This document shows, in pieces, positions 1 through 10,406 of a DNA stretch of 64,000 nt. The translations under genes and the position numbers were made by a program. This stretch comes from Melieria omissa (Eukaryota; Arthropoda; Insecta; Diptera; Ulidiidae). The stretch is from the NCBI GenBank assembly GCA_963971225.1, contig OZ020270.1:27775123-27839122 (forward strand), given 5' to 3'. Within the stretch, counting starts at the first letter, position 1. Every line of letters starts with the position of its first letter. The notes beneath the pieces were generated by a model, which worked only from the letters and a program-made list of their open reading frames with translations, ran no database searches and was not told the DNA's origin.

Positions 1-681
1 TAGTTGGCGCATATTGTTGGGTCGCCTTTCTTCAGCACGTTGGGCATTCGTTCCTCCAGCCACATTTTGCAGATGAGCTGATGCATGCACCCAATCAGCT
101 CACCGCCGCCGGCCTTGAACAATTCAGCTGGTAGCCCATCCGGCCCTGCAGCTTTGTTGTTCTTGAGTCGCTGGATAGCGACCCGGACCTCGTCATTGCT
201 GCTTATTTCTCTCCTCCCGATATCATCAGGTGGAGAGGGGGAGCGACCGAGCTGGTTGGAGAGTTGAGCGGAGTAGGCTTCGGCTACCCCTTGTGATCGC
301 AGCTTACTGATGTCCAGCTTTCTTCGCAAACTAGGTTGCGCGGTCTTCGCTGCGCAAAGACGCATGCGTACCTTGGCTGCAACAAGGAAGTGGTCCGAGT
401 CGATGTTGGGTCCTCGGAACGTGCGCACATCTAGAATGCTAGAAGCATGCCTTCCATCAATCACAATGTGATCAATCTGCTTGCGGGTGGATTGATCGGG
501 GGATAACCAGGTCGCCTTGTGGATATCGAGGTGCTGGAATCTGGTGCTACTAACTACCATGTTTCGTGCCGCGGCGAAATCAATCAGCCTCAGACCGTTG
601 TTCGTAGTGGTCGTATGGAAGCTGAACTGCCCGACTGTGGGACCAAATATACCTTCTCGCCCGACCTTTGCATTGAAGTCC
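1..681 (-). pseudogene. RTE-like LINE, 5'-truncated fragment (left arm)
   Basis: On the minus strand this is the start of the LINE copy seen complete at 19115-21079. It encodes the end of an apurinic-type endonuclease (DFNAKVG-like and SDHYLVA-like motifs) and the linker into reverse transcriptase. The rest lies beyond the window start. The junction at 681/682 is the same as in the right arm, so this LINE was already inside the LOA-like element when the arms duplicated. The RTE assignment is tentative. Confidence 0.8.
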
Positions 682-694
682 CCTCGTCTCCACA
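682..694 (-). repeat. Target-site duplication, left-arm copy
   Basis: The 13 bases cctcgtctccaca are the reverse complement of tgtggagacgagg, which flanks the RTE-like LINE at 19102-19114 and 21080-21092. They mark where the RTE-like LINE entered the LOA-like LINE. Confidence 0.8.
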
Positions 695-2404
695 GCTTCT
701 GCATAAATCTCCGGTCGCCAGACGCCATTTGCATAGCATTACGCCGATGGCGCAGTGACCTGTAATTACCCCCGTGACCATGCGCATAGCATGCTTGTCG
801 AGGAGCAGCAAGCTCTTAGTTCTTCTCTTGTTCAGCGCTGGCCACAACGTGCGAGCAATCTTACAATCGCTCTTGGTTGAATGAGCCACGTTCCGATTGC
901 ATCTGCTGTGGCAGAGAGCGGTGGTAGCACCGTGCCGTCCGCCACACTGGCAGTCATCGCTGACCCTGCGCGAGCCAGTTCGTCCGCATGCTCGTTCCCA
1001 TCGATATTGCTATGTCCGGGAACCCATCGCAGACTTACCCTGCAGTGTCTTATGCTGACCAGTGCGCTCCGGCAGTCCAGCACTACCTTCGACTTGACCA
1101 CAGCAGATTTAATTGCTTTTAAAGCAGCTTGGCTGTCCACACAAATGACGGCCTCATTAACTGTGGAGTTTTTGATATGCTCGGCTGCTTTCATGACGGC
1201 AAAAACCTCTGATTAAAAGACGCTGCAATAGTCCGGCAGCCTGTATGACCAGTGCACCTGCTGCGTTCTACAGTAAACACCAGCACCAGTTCCCTCCTCT
1301 GTCTTCGAGGCGTCCGTAAAGTAGACCGCTGACGCGTCATTAACTTCGAGCTCTTGCCAGCAATCCCTGGAGGGATACTCGATGGGTATCTTCCAATCGA
1401 AATAGTTTCGCTTTACCAGATAAACAGTGGCCTTGTTAAGAATTCCTTGTGTGGTATCGCTAATTGCGAGGGCGTTCAGTACGCTGGAGTGTCCATGAGT
1501 GGCCTGTTTCAGCTGGTTAGACTCCCTCAGTCTGAACATTGTCTTTGCTGCACTGGCCTTAATGAACAGTTCCACCGTAGAAAGGTGTAGAAAAACCTCC
1601 AAGGCCATCCGCGGTGCGCTTTTCGCTGCACCTGTGATTGCCAGGATGGCAAGTCTTTGAACTTTCTCCAGATTGCCCCGATTGCTCTTTTTATCCATGG
1701 CTGGCCACCATACGTGAGAACCGTAGGTAGTGATAGGTCTCACTATTGCCGTGTACATCCAGTGGATTATGTACGGATTTAGTCCCCACCTTTAACCGAA
1801 GGCTCTCTTGCAGGCGTACAGCGCGTTTAGTCCTTTTTTCATTCTTTCCTCAATGTTCCGCTTCCACGAGAGTTTTGAGTCCAGAATGATGCCTAGATAC
1901 TTGGCTTCCCTAAACAGTTTCAGGGTGTGCCCATCAATGCAGGGAAGGACAAAGTGCTGAAGCTTGGTCTTCTTCGTGAACAGGACTAGTTCGGTTTTGC
2001 AGGATTTATCCCTAGACCGTTGTCCCTCGCCCACGAAGAGAATACAGCCAATGAGGATTCCATCAGTTCACTGATAGTTGGCAGGTATTTGCCCTGAATC
2101 ATGACCACGATGTCGTCCGCATAGGCTACTATTCTGGTGCGTCTTCTTTCAAAAACTTTCAGAATCTCGTCCACCACCAATTGCCACAAAAGAGGTGATA
2201 GCACCCCTCCCTGAGGAGTTCCTCTTGTGGCTCTCCTTCTGATGGAAGCTGGTTCTATCGTTGAATTCATTATCCTGTCGCGCAGCATAGTTTAAATCCA
2301 ATCGATAATAAACCTTTCCACCCTGTTTGCGTTAAGCGCTCTTGTTATAGCCTCAGTGGTGACATTGTTGAAAGCCCCCTCTATGTCGAGGAAGGCTGCC
2401 ATTG

Positions 2405-2408
2405 TGTA
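2405..2408. repeat. Errantivirus target-site duplication, left copy
   Basis: tgta abuts the element end. The other side is tata at 10937-10940, and the undisturbed right arm has tgta, so one base changed after insertion. A 4-bp TA-rich target is usual for the 17.6/297/ZAM group. Confidence 0.8.
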
Positions 2409-2939
2409 AATTAATACAACCGTTTTTTGCGGGAGTTTTATTAGGTGCTATGCACCAACTTTATTATTTAAGTTTAGGTGCTATGCACCAATTTTATTAT
2501 TTAAGTTTAGGTGCTATGCACCAATTTTATTATTTCGATTTAGATGCTATGCACCAATTTATTTTTAAGTGCTGTGCACTGTTTGGTCTCTGGCTTAGAA
2601 CTAAAACTTAGAACCTAAAAATCCGCGGCTGAAGCTGCGCTGGCTTAGGAATGCGCTGCGCTGCGTGGGCGGATGAAGGGATCCGATGTCAGTGCAGCAG
2701 ATGTGCAGCTGCGCAAGCAATCCAAAGATTTCGCAGCGGATCGCATAGCTGCGTGGGTGGATGCTCAGCGTTCCAGGAATTCATTGTTGTTGTCGGCGAC
2801 TTTGCGCAATCGTTCACTGCGCTGATGTTAACTATCGCATAGCTGCGTGGGTGGATGCTCAGCATTCTAGGAAGTGCAACGTTGTCGTTTTGATGTTGTC
2901 AGCGACTTTGCGCAACTGTTCACTGCGCTGGTGTTAACT
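2409..2939 (-). repeat. 3' LTR, 531 bp
   Basis: On the minus strand it begins AGTTAACACC and ends GTTGTATTAATT. It contains four near-tandem units around aggtgctatgcaccaa (about 2443-2560 on the plus strand), each holding the palindrome ggtgctatgcacc. It matches 10406-10936 except for about two bases. Confidence 0.95.
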
Positions 2940-2949
2940 ACTCCCCCCG
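2940..2949 (-). promoter_or_regulatory. Polypurine tract
   Basis: Minus-strand CGGGGGGAGT lies directly upstream of the 3' LTR and right after the env stop codon. This is where plus-strand DNA synthesis would be primed. Confidence 0.85.
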
Positions 2950-4392
2950 TTAAGACCGGGCGTCCTCGGCCGGTTCATGGCCTTGCGCCGTCTCACGTAT
3001 TGTATTCAGGACGATGCTTTTCCTTCGCTGTCGTATGCAGTGGAGAATCAACCAAGTTGCCGCTACGCTTATTATTAGTACGGTAAATAAGCACACCCAT
3101 GCTGTTGATCTTGTTTTGATTTCTCGGTGTAGGGTTGCGATGTGGTTTAGGTTCTGAAGATGTACGTCGTGCAAGTACGGGAGAGATAGTGTCACTAAAT
3201 GCTCGGAGAAATGAATATCTTGGGCCATTGGCACTTCTGGAACTAGGCGCGTTTTACGCTGGTGGTTCACGTAGGTTGTCCCATTTACCATCAACTTTCC
3301 TTCAAACGTTACCAAGAACGTGCCTGTTATGGTGACGGGTGGTTTGGTTCCTTGACGAATTTCCACCGTACAGTCGTTGATGATGATTACGCCGTCGTCG
3401 ACCGCCTGAATGCTTGGTATGTCATGCGCGGATGTGGTTTGGCACTTAGCGGTGTAATTATTTAACAGGTGCTGCAAGCATGAGCTCTCGGAGTGATCCA
3501 TTTTCCTGCAGAATGTAGATGTCGCCGCCACTTTGCAATTTTGCATCAACGTGAAAACATGATTACACTTAGCTACTACATTTGTCTCTAGTATTATTGC
3601 TTTGTTGTTATGGACTACTGGGTAGATTACAGTTTTGTTGCATACAAATTCGATTTTGGGATATTTTATTAAAAATAGTACAATTTCTTCGTTTTGCAAT
3701 ATCTTAAGTTTAGAATTTTGAATAATGTCGCTTACACTTATATCTTCTGCCGTCTCAGTTTTGAGAATGCTCTCGATCTCTACGCTATCCAGTAATGCCG
3801 GATTTATTACATTCATTTTTCCCAGCATTATGGAGAGTGAGATGGCATCTAATTCAGTGATTACAGCTTTGTTTCTACTAGTCATTAATTCAAATAGATT
3901 CATTCTGTCAGGTTCGTCCAGTTCTGTCTGCTTGCTTTGTGCTATTAGTTGATTTACCGTGTCTGTGATTTTACTGATTTGGATTTGTATTCCCGAATTA
4001 AACTGTATCTGTTGGTTGTTTGCCTCTATTAGATCCTCCTCCCTCCTGCTTACTTCTTGGAAGTCGTCAAAGTCAGGGGTGCCCGCCACATATTTAAGGG
4101 CAGTGCCGATAAAATTTAGGCTGCGGGTATGGCGATGATGCACCTTGAGTGCTGTCAGTCGTCGCGTTATCTGTTCACGATCAGCTAACAGGAGTTTCCG
4201 TAGGTGCGACCGAGGTAGTAGGTCAACATATCTCTGCACTTCTTCTGCTATAGCCTCAAAGGTGGATAGGTTTGTTGTATGTGTTATGTAGTTGTATTCC
4301 GAGTAAGTTGCAACCAAGCCATCGGTGATCGGTATGTAACTGGATTTCGAGTAGTCCAACAGTTCTGCAGTGAGTAGTGGTGGCAGGAGCAA
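2950..4392 (-). CDS. env: Envelope glycoprotein (errantivirus Env)
   Basis: An open frame of about 480 residues follows pol in the same frame, after the pol stop. No AUG opens it: the first possible start is TTG at 4392, and a good splice acceptor lies at 4394-4395. The start codon therefore probably comes from an upstream exon, as known for gypsy-type env messages. A furin-type RHTR site is at about residues 87-90, followed by the conserved small and hydrophobic fusion-peptide region. Heptad-like Gln/Ile-rich sequence follows, with one transmembrane segment near residues 432-453 and a basic cytoplasmic tail. The family is homologous to baculovirus F proteins and acts in membrane fusion. The frame is intact. 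Confidence 0.9.
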   Translation of the reverse strand: MLLPPLLTAELLDYSKSSYIPITDGLVATYSEYNYITHTTNLSTFEAIAEEVQRYVDLLPRSHLRKLLLADREQITRRLTALKVHHRHTRSLNFIGTALKYVAGTPDFDDFQEVSRREEDLIEANNQQIQFNSGIQIQISKITDTVNQLIAQSKQTELDEPDRMNLFELMTSRNKAVITELDAISLSIMLGKMNVINPALLDSVEIESILKTETAEDISVSDIIQNSKLKILQNEEIVLFLIKYPKIEFVCNKTVIYPVVHNNKAIILETNVVAKCNHVFTLMQNCKVAATSTFCRKMDHSESSCLQHLLNNYTAKCQTTSAHDIPSIQAVDDGVIIINDCTVEIRQGTKPPVTITGTFLVTFEGKLMVNGTTYVNHQRKTRLVPEVPMAQDIHFSEHLVTLSLPYLHDVHLQNLNHIATLHREIKTRSTAWVCLFTVLIISVAATWLILHCIRQRRKSIVLNTIRETAQGHEPAEDARS

Positions 4393-4393
4393 C

Positions 4394-4403
4394 CTAAGGG
4401 ATT
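4394..4403 (-). promoter_or_regulatory. Candidate env splice acceptor
   Basis: On the minus strand, CTAATCTAATCCCTTAG ends with an AG just before the open env frame, with branch-point-like CTAAT copies overlapping the pol stop. The donor would lie in the leader or early gag and was not located. Confidence 0.55.
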
Positions 4404-7400
4404 AGATTAGATTACTTTTATGCACGCATGTTTTCCCGATCAGTACAGTTGTTCCCAAATCTCTAGTTACGGTCCTTTCGACATAAATTTTAGTGAATTT
4501 GTTTCCTATCCGTTTGTTTGTTCTGACGAAAACTGTATCCCCCGGCTGAAATTTCTTAGCTAATTTAAATTTGTTGTACCGATTTATCTCTTTCTCCTGA
4601 GCTGCGATGATTTTTCCTTTAATCTCTTCCTTAAGGGATTGCGGGGCTGAATGTATGATGTCTATGGGCCTGTAACCTGTGACCGAATGAATCGATCTAT
4701 TGTATTTGGTTGTAGCAATCAAAATTAAATCCGTTGTATCATTTACACCTTGGGTCAATTTTGTACATCTAGCAATTTCGGTCAAGGTGCTATGAAAACG
4801 TTCCACCTGTCCATTTGTGGTACTGTGGTATGGAGGAATGGTAAATGTGCATATTTGAAAATGGTTCATTAAAAGTGATTTTATGGTTTGAGAATTGAAC
4901 GATTTCTCATTATCAAAAACTACGGTTTTCGTTCCTTTGAAAAAATTAAGAATTTGCAGAAGTGGTTCTTTTATGTCAATTATGGATCGTGAGACTACTG
5001 GCAAGACTAGCGCGAATTTAGAAAACTTGTCGATGCATGTCAGAAAATACGCTTTATCGGTCGAATAGATGTCTAGGTGGAGAATTTCGCCAGGATATTG
5101 TGGTATTGGAGTTTTCCCGATCCCGGGATCTGGGGGGTGACGCTGATATTTGGCTTCGTTGCAGACCGTGCAATTTGATACGATCTCTTTTAATCTCTTT
5201 CGGATTTCGGGAAAGTAGTACTGTTCGAGAATTTGTAACGTATTTTCCCGCGCGGATCGATGGGCGCGGTTGTGTTCTGTAACCAGGATTTCCGATTGGT
5301 CATCCCGATTGGTCACGTCGGTGACCTTCCTCTCCGTATGGCGGAATTTCACTGATGGGAATGTTTTAATTAGTCTATCTTGAATTTGCCCCAATATGGG
5401 GAGGTCGCACAAAATGCCGTTAATGACATCTGGGTTAATTGCTGTTTTTAAAGTTTCGAAAAGGTTGTCTAATGACGAGAAGGTAATCTCGTGTCTAATT
5501 TGTTTTTGGAATAGGATTTTAACCGTTTTTGTGTCCTGCGGCCCAAGCTCCAAAACCAATTGGGTTCTGAAACAGTTAATGGGGTTTGGGACTGTTGGAA
5601 TTGTTTGAGTTAGGGATTCTTCGCTGTGTTGGGTCATATTGTCTTCGTCTTCTAGCGTATTTATATGTTGTCTTGAAAGGGCATCTGCGACTAAGTTCTC
5701 TTTTCCCGGTTTATAAAAATATTTGGGGGAAAATTCTTCTATAAAGGCCTTCCATCTTTTAATTTTAGCATTAGGATTTTTGTCTGAAATGGCGAAGGTA
5801 AGCGGCTGGTGATCGGTGAAAATGTGAAGTTGTTTTACCCCATAGAGATAGTTACGCAGTTTTTGGAGAGCCCACACGATTGCCAACAACTCCCGTTCAT
5901 TGGTTGCATAGTTCTCCTCAGTGCTGTTTAGGGTCCTGGATATCATCATGAGAGGTCGGCCATTTTGGGACAAAACGGCACCAAGAGCGTGCGAGGATGC
6001 ATCCGTGGTGAGGTCGAACGGTTTGTCGAAATTTGGGTACAGGAGCAGCTCTTCTTCGGAGGCAAGAATCTTTTTGATTCTTGTAAAAGCTGCGACAGCG
6101 TCCGCATCCAATTCGATTGCGGCCTTTTTCGATTGGCTAGCACTTATGTTGCCATTTTCTCCCCGCAGGATTTGTGTAAGTGGTTTAGTGATTTGGGCAT
6201 AATCCCTTACAAAGCGGCGATAGTAGCCGCACAACCCAAGGAAGGACCGTAGGGCGCGGAGGGTTTTGGGTATTTCGTAGTTCACGATTGCCTTCACTTT
6301 ATCAGGGCATGTTTTGATACCTTGGTTCGATACAAGGAATCCTAGAAATTCGACTTCAAGCTTGAAAAGTTTAGATTTTTCCAAAGACACTCGCATGTTT
6401 GCCTCATAAAGCCTACCAAGGATTCTATCGATGTCCTTCAGATGCTGTTCCTTAGTTTGAGAGAAGATTATCACGTCATCAATGTAGACATGACAACACC
6501 TACCGATTTCATCCCTTAAGATGTCATCGATTGCTCGTTGAAATATGCTTGGGGCGTTCTTCAGCCCAAAGGGAAGTCGACAGAATTCGTACTTTCCATT
6601 ATTAACGGAGAATGCGGTCTTCTCCCTGTCTTTTTCAGCCAATTTAATTTGGTGGAATCCAGATTTAAGGTCTAGCGTAGTGTAGTAGGTGGAATTGCCC
6701 AGATTTGCCAAAATGACGGACGTGTCCGGAATTGGGTATCTGTCACTTATGGTTTTCTCATTCAGTTTCCTGAAGTCAATGACCAAACGCATTTTCCTCT
6801 TCCCGTCTTCGTCAACGCCTTTTTTGTCCACAACCCATATTGGGTTATTAAATGGTGATCGGGACGGTCGTATAATGCCGGTACTAAGAAGGTCCGCAAC
6901 CTCCCTGTTGACGAACTCTGCTACAGCCATGGGGTAGGGATACGATTTCGAATAGACTGGTTCGTCATCCGAAGTTCGGATGGTTGCAATAACGTTTGTA
7001 TTGTAAGGTAGGGATTGTGTAGGGTCGGCGAACACCTCTTTCCGGGTTTTGATCATGTGTGAAAACTTTCCCTTGAGCTCAAGGGGTACAGTTTCGCTAT
7101 CGATCACGATATGATTGATTTCGCCAGAATAAAGGTAGAGCAATTTTTCTTGACCGCCATTGTAATAAAGGATACCCTTTTTGACATCGAGTCTAGCGCC
7201 GATCGCCCGCAAAAGGTTAAAGCCTATTATTCCGTCAAAAGATTTAAGGTGTGGCAAAATAAAGAAAGGGGTGGTTATTTGAAAAATGTTCATGATACAC
7301 TGAAGTTCGATTTTTGTCTCGCCGTGGATTGATTTTACCAAAAATGGGTTCGTCACGGGCTTCACTGCCTTTAGCATGTCCAAGTCCTTCACATAGTTTC

Positions 7401-7422
7401 CCGTCGCGCCGGTGTCGATCAA
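4402..7422 (-). CDS. pol: Pol polyprotein: protease, RT, RNase H, integrase
   Basis: About 1006 residues are open without a break. The protease has an active-site DTG at the very start of the listed frame. RT carries the YIDD box near residues 312-316. RNase H has TDASSHALG near 470. The integrase has an HHCC zinc region starting near 717 and DDE residues around 780 (LHLDIYS), 835 (VFDNEKS) and 873 (QVERFHS). The frame extends upstream of the ATT codon given as start, back to the TTTTTTA site at 7482-7488, so translation is by -1 frameshift from gag and not from a start codon of its own. It processes, copies and integrates the element. Confidence 0.95.
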   Translation of the reverse strand: MIDTGATGNYVKDLDMLKAVKPVTNPFLVKSIHGETKIELQCIMNIFQITTPFFILPHLKSFDGIIGFNLLRAIGARLDVKKGILYYNGGQEKLLYLYSGEINHIVIDSETVPLELKGKFSHMIKTRKEVFADPTQSLPYNTNVIATIRTSDDEPVYSKSYPYPMAVAEFVNREVADLLSTGIIRPSRSPFNNPIWVVDKKGVDEDGKRKMRLVIDFRKLNEKTISDRYPIPDTSVILANLGNSTYYTTLDLKSGFHQIKLAEKDREKTAFSVNNGKYEFCRLPFGLKNAPSIFQRAIDDILRDEIGRCCHVYIDDVIIFSQTKEQHLKDIDRILGRLYEANMRVSLEKSKLFKLEVEFLGFLVSNQGIKTCPDKVKAIVNYEIPKTLRALRSFLGLCGYYRRFVRDYAQITKPLTQILRGENGNISASQSKKAAIELDADAVAAFTRIKKILASEEELLLYPNFDKPFDLTTDASSHALGAVLSQNGRPLMMISRTLNSTEENYATNERELLAIVWALQKLRNYLYGVKQLHIFTDHQPLTFAISDKNPNAKIKRWKAFIEEFSPKYFYKPGKENLVADALSRQHINTLEDEDNMTQHSEESLTQTIPTVPNPINCFRTQLVLELGPQDTKTVKILFQKQIRHEITFSSLDNLFETLKTAINPDVINGILCDLPILGQIQDRLIKTFPSVKFRHTERKVTDVTNRDDQSEILVTEHNRAHRSARENTLQILEQYYFPEIRKRLKEIVSNCTVCNEAKYQRHPPDPGIGKTPIPQYPGEILHLDIYSTDKAYFLTCIDKFSKFALVLPVVSRSIIDIKEPLLQILNFFKGTKTVVFDNEKSFNSQTIKSLLMNHFQICTFTIPPYHSTTNGQVERFHSTLTEIARCTKLTQGVNDTTDLILIATTKYNRSIHSVTGYRPIDIIHSAPQSLKEEIKGKIIAAQEKEINRYNKFKLAKKFQPGDTVFVRTNKRIGNKFTKIYVERTVTRDLGTTVLIGKTCVHKSNLI

Positions 7423-7442
7423 CAGTTTAAGTTCTCTCCCCC

Positions 7443-8761
7443 CTAACGTTCTTGTGATGTAAGGTAGGAGGGATTCGCCCCTAAAAAATTCACTTCGTCT
7501 GAAACTTCCGAATAGCTCTGCTCGTTCAGGTCATAGTCCAAATTGACTTCCGGTTCGTTATGATTGTCATAACGCTCCTCCCCTAAATTTTGCTAGTTCG
7601 TAATGTCCTGAGGGGTTAGGAGATTTACTCTCTGCATTTTCGTTATAGGTTGCCTATCAGATTCTACTGGTCTTTTAAACGGAGGCCTGAATTGTGGATT
7701 AAAATTTTGTTGCCCCGATATGTTGGGTCTTGGTCCACTCATGTTTCCATTTGGAGCAAAAGGCCTCTGTGCATAGCTGTGTGGATTGAAGGGTGGGCGG
7801 CCTGAGGGAACAAATTGATGTCCTACTGGCCGGTTTGGGTAAAGAGTGTGAGGGTTTTGCTTATTCAGTACGAATCGTGAGGTTGATGGATCGACCTCCA
7901 TGGGTACTGGTCGAGTTGGTTGCGAGGGGGCAAAAGGGGCGGGGGGTAACGTCTGTAATGCGGTGAATTGTACGGACTATAGAATGCCCTTTGCTCGCTA
8001 TGAGCAGCAAAGGTATTTGCAAATATAGACCGCTGCTGGTTGGACTCCAGTTCCTGAGCGAGAGCTAAAGCTGAGGGCATATCTGTGGGCCTGGAAGAGA
8101 ACAGAATATCGCACATGGGTTTGTGCAGTCCAGAGATAAAGGTCCTGAGAGCGTCCTGTCTGTATTTTTGGCTAAGGGACTGCACCAGCTCCCTATTGCT
8201 TCCATGAGACATCACTGTCTTGTTCGTCAGGAGCGTTAACTTTTTCTCGACTTCATCGTAAAACTGAGTAATAGACCATCGACCTTGCCTAAGCACGGCC
8301 ATTTCCTGTTCGATCAGATAAATGGGCCTCTTGTCAGCGTAAGTATGGTCCAACCTAGCCATGATTGCTTCAAAGTTCAACACCGTATTGAACGAAGACA
8401 AGGCTAAGTCGGCTGATCCGACGATTTTATTGCGGATTATCGCTACGGCCTGGTACCCTTTGGAACTAGTTTCGTAGCCCCTAAACATCTTATATGCAGC
8501 AAAAGCGGCTTGCCTCCATGAGACGTACCGGGCTTGGTCACCACTGAACTCAGGTAACGACTTTACCACATCAAGTGACTCATCACATCTGACCCCCGGG
8601 TTGATGGTGATTTCCTTAAACTCGGTTACCACCGGCTGTGTTTCCAGGAGGGAAAGTCGGGTAGTCAAACTCTCGACAGTTGCCTGCATGTCCTGTCGCG
8701 TCTGTTCGGTTGCCGCACGAACGGCAGCATTTAGTAACTCCTGAATAGTTTCCGGATTCAT
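7443..8761 (-). pseudogene. gag: Gag (capsid-like polyprotein), disrupted
   Basis: Translation starts at the ATG at 8761. The first 298 codons (to 7865) encode the helical capsid-like part. The conserved Pro-rich C-terminal part (VDPS-containing) continues in another frame from about 7901, so a frameshift lies between roughly 7900 and 7990 in a C/G-rich run. That frame then meets an amber TAG at 7593-7595 but is otherwise open to 7443, past the slippery site. There is no CCHC knuckle, as in other errantivirus Gags. Two lesions in gag beside open pol and env are unusual. A sequencing or assembly error in the homopolymer is possible for the first. Confidence 0.85.
7482..7488 (-). promoter_or_regulatory. 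-1 ribosomal frameshift heptamer TTTTTTA
   Basis: On the minus strand the gag frame reads T TTT TTA here. Slipping back one base enters the pol frame, which runs unbroken into the protease DTG. The gag frame itself stops at TAG 7443-7445. This is the classical X XXY YYZ form. A downstream stimulatory structure was not checked. Confidence 0.75.
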
Positions 8762-10389
8762 CTTTATTAGTTTCCTATTATTATTTTCTTATTATTCTAC
8801 TAAAATATTTCCTAATCTTCTTCTTTGATATCTTTATTTAAATTTTACTTCGAAATCTTACTTTTTTATGCTTATTCTCTAATACAGTTCTCTAAAACAA
8901 ATTTATTATTATTATTATTTAATTTTTATTTTGTATTCTTCTCTTTTCTTTACTCAAATTCCTTGAATTACACTTTCCTATACTTATTCTTTTAAAACTT
9001 ATTTTTTCCTTTGGTGGAGCGGCTCGCATTTTACTGCGTCCCGTTTGCTGAAGCTACTAGGGGGCCTCTTTCTCCACACCTTTCTTTTACACTTTTTTCT
9101 CCTCTGGAGGGTCAGAGTCGCAGAGTTAAAAAATTTTTTATAAGCCGGAAGGTCCCCCTTGCGGTGGTGAATCGCGGCTTCAGATTTTCTATTTAAGGGC
9201 TGTACGAGCCTTCGGTTATATTTTTTTAATTGTTTTATCTGTTATTTTATAATTTCTACGCCGGAGGGTCCCGTGGGAATCGCGGAGTGAAGGATGTTTA
9301 TAGGCTGGAGGGACTCGTAAGTATCGCAGTCTTGTTTTTTTGTGTTAGATTTTTTATTTTATTTATTTAAAATATTTCTTTTGGAGTATTCTTTCTTATA
9401 TTACAATTACTTTAATTCTAACAAATATTTCTTAACCTACAGTATTAATTAATTTAACATTAATTTAAAAATTTAAAAATTTAAAAATTCCGCAGACTCA
9501 CACCCACACTGCTATCGCCATGCTGAAGTTTGTTGTGGTTTCACCGCTTAGTTGTTTGCTGTTCGGTGCTTTGCGGGTTTTGTTTTCCAGTTCAATTCAG
9601 CGCAGCTGTGCTTCCGTTATCTATGGCTGCCTGTTTGGGCTTGCAAAAGATACACAATAATCCTTGGCTTATTTTTCAGCTTCAAAGTTTTGTAAATAAG
9701 GCTTGTAAAATTTTAGCACTTGAAGGGAGAATTTTTTCCACGAATTATTGTTAGTTTTTATTATTAAATTTTATCGCAAATTCAAATTTTAACTATTTTT
9801 TGTATTGTTTATTATTTTCTTTGCACAAATTATTTATTTTCATATTTTCAATTGCTTTTTATGCAAACACCAGTTTTTTCATTGAAGTTTCTACAGTTTT
9901 TAATTAAATTTCCCTAACGTTTAATGTGGCACTTTTCGCGCGCTTGGAATCACAGTTTTTTGCTTTTTTTTTTTTTTATTTTGTAGTTTTTAGACACAAA
10001 AAATATCCACTTGTTGTTTTTGTTCTTTCTAAACACTGGTCTATCCAAATCGATGCCGCAGTTTTCACACTGAATCACAAATATTGTGTTTTAGTTGTTG
10101 TTGTACAGGAGTGCAGTTAATTGCGAACAGTGAGTGCCGCAATTTACAAAAATATTGACTGAGCAGCAAAAATAGTTTGTAATTTTTTATTCACTATATT
10201 TAGATGATTTGCAAAAATTATGCACACAATTTCGATAAATATTCCATTTAAGTTATTAGAAAAAAAACATTTTGTTTTCAATTTCCACCAGACACACTTA
10301 TGTTTGTGGTCTTATTGTTTTTCACTAACGCGCGGGTTCGCGCACTCGGGCCACTTTCGCTGTCCTTTTAGCAGGACTTTTTTCCGTGG
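8762..10389 (-). other. Errantivirus 5' leader, long and AT-rich
   Basis: About 1.6 kb lies between primer site and gag start with no convincing ORF. It is AT-rich with long T runs. Four imperfect repeats, plus-strand core ggagggtc or ggaaggtc followed by tcgcrg, lie near 9107-9123, 9148-9172, 9251-9280 and 9303-9328. Long leaders with regulatory repeats, such as the gypsy insulator, are known in this group. A role here is inference. Confidence 0.7.
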
Positions 10390-10406
10390 CCCCACGTTGG
10401 GCGCCA
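10390..10406 (-). promoter_or_regulatory. Primer binding site, tRNA-Lys(CUU)
   Basis: The plus strand reads ccccacgttgggcgcca, identical over 17 bases to the 3' end of animal tRNA-Lys(CUU) including CCA. Its last base overlaps the first LTR base, as in gypsy-type elements. Confidence 0.88.

Larger units (their letters stand above)
682..2408 (-). pseudogene. LOA/R1-like LINE ORF2, RT end and RNase H (left arm)
   Basis: The minus strand reads, in broken frames, the RT palm (PQGGVLSPLLW and YADDIVVM, about 2105-2235), a connection region, an RNase H domain (YFTDASKTEE near 1310, DSQAAL near 1130, WVPGHSNIDGNEHADELA near 970-1020) and the start of the C-terminal zinc region. RT with PQGGVLSPLLW followed by RNase H fits the LOA group. 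The ORF is split by stops and shifts shared with the right arm. One RNase H residue is Ala (TDAS) here and Gly (TDGS) in the right arm. The errantivirus cuts it at 2408. Confidence 0.85.

Noticed and set aside
2443..2560. CRISPR-like array
   Set aside because: The four repeat units are inside an LTR of a eukaryotic retroelement, with near-identical spacers.
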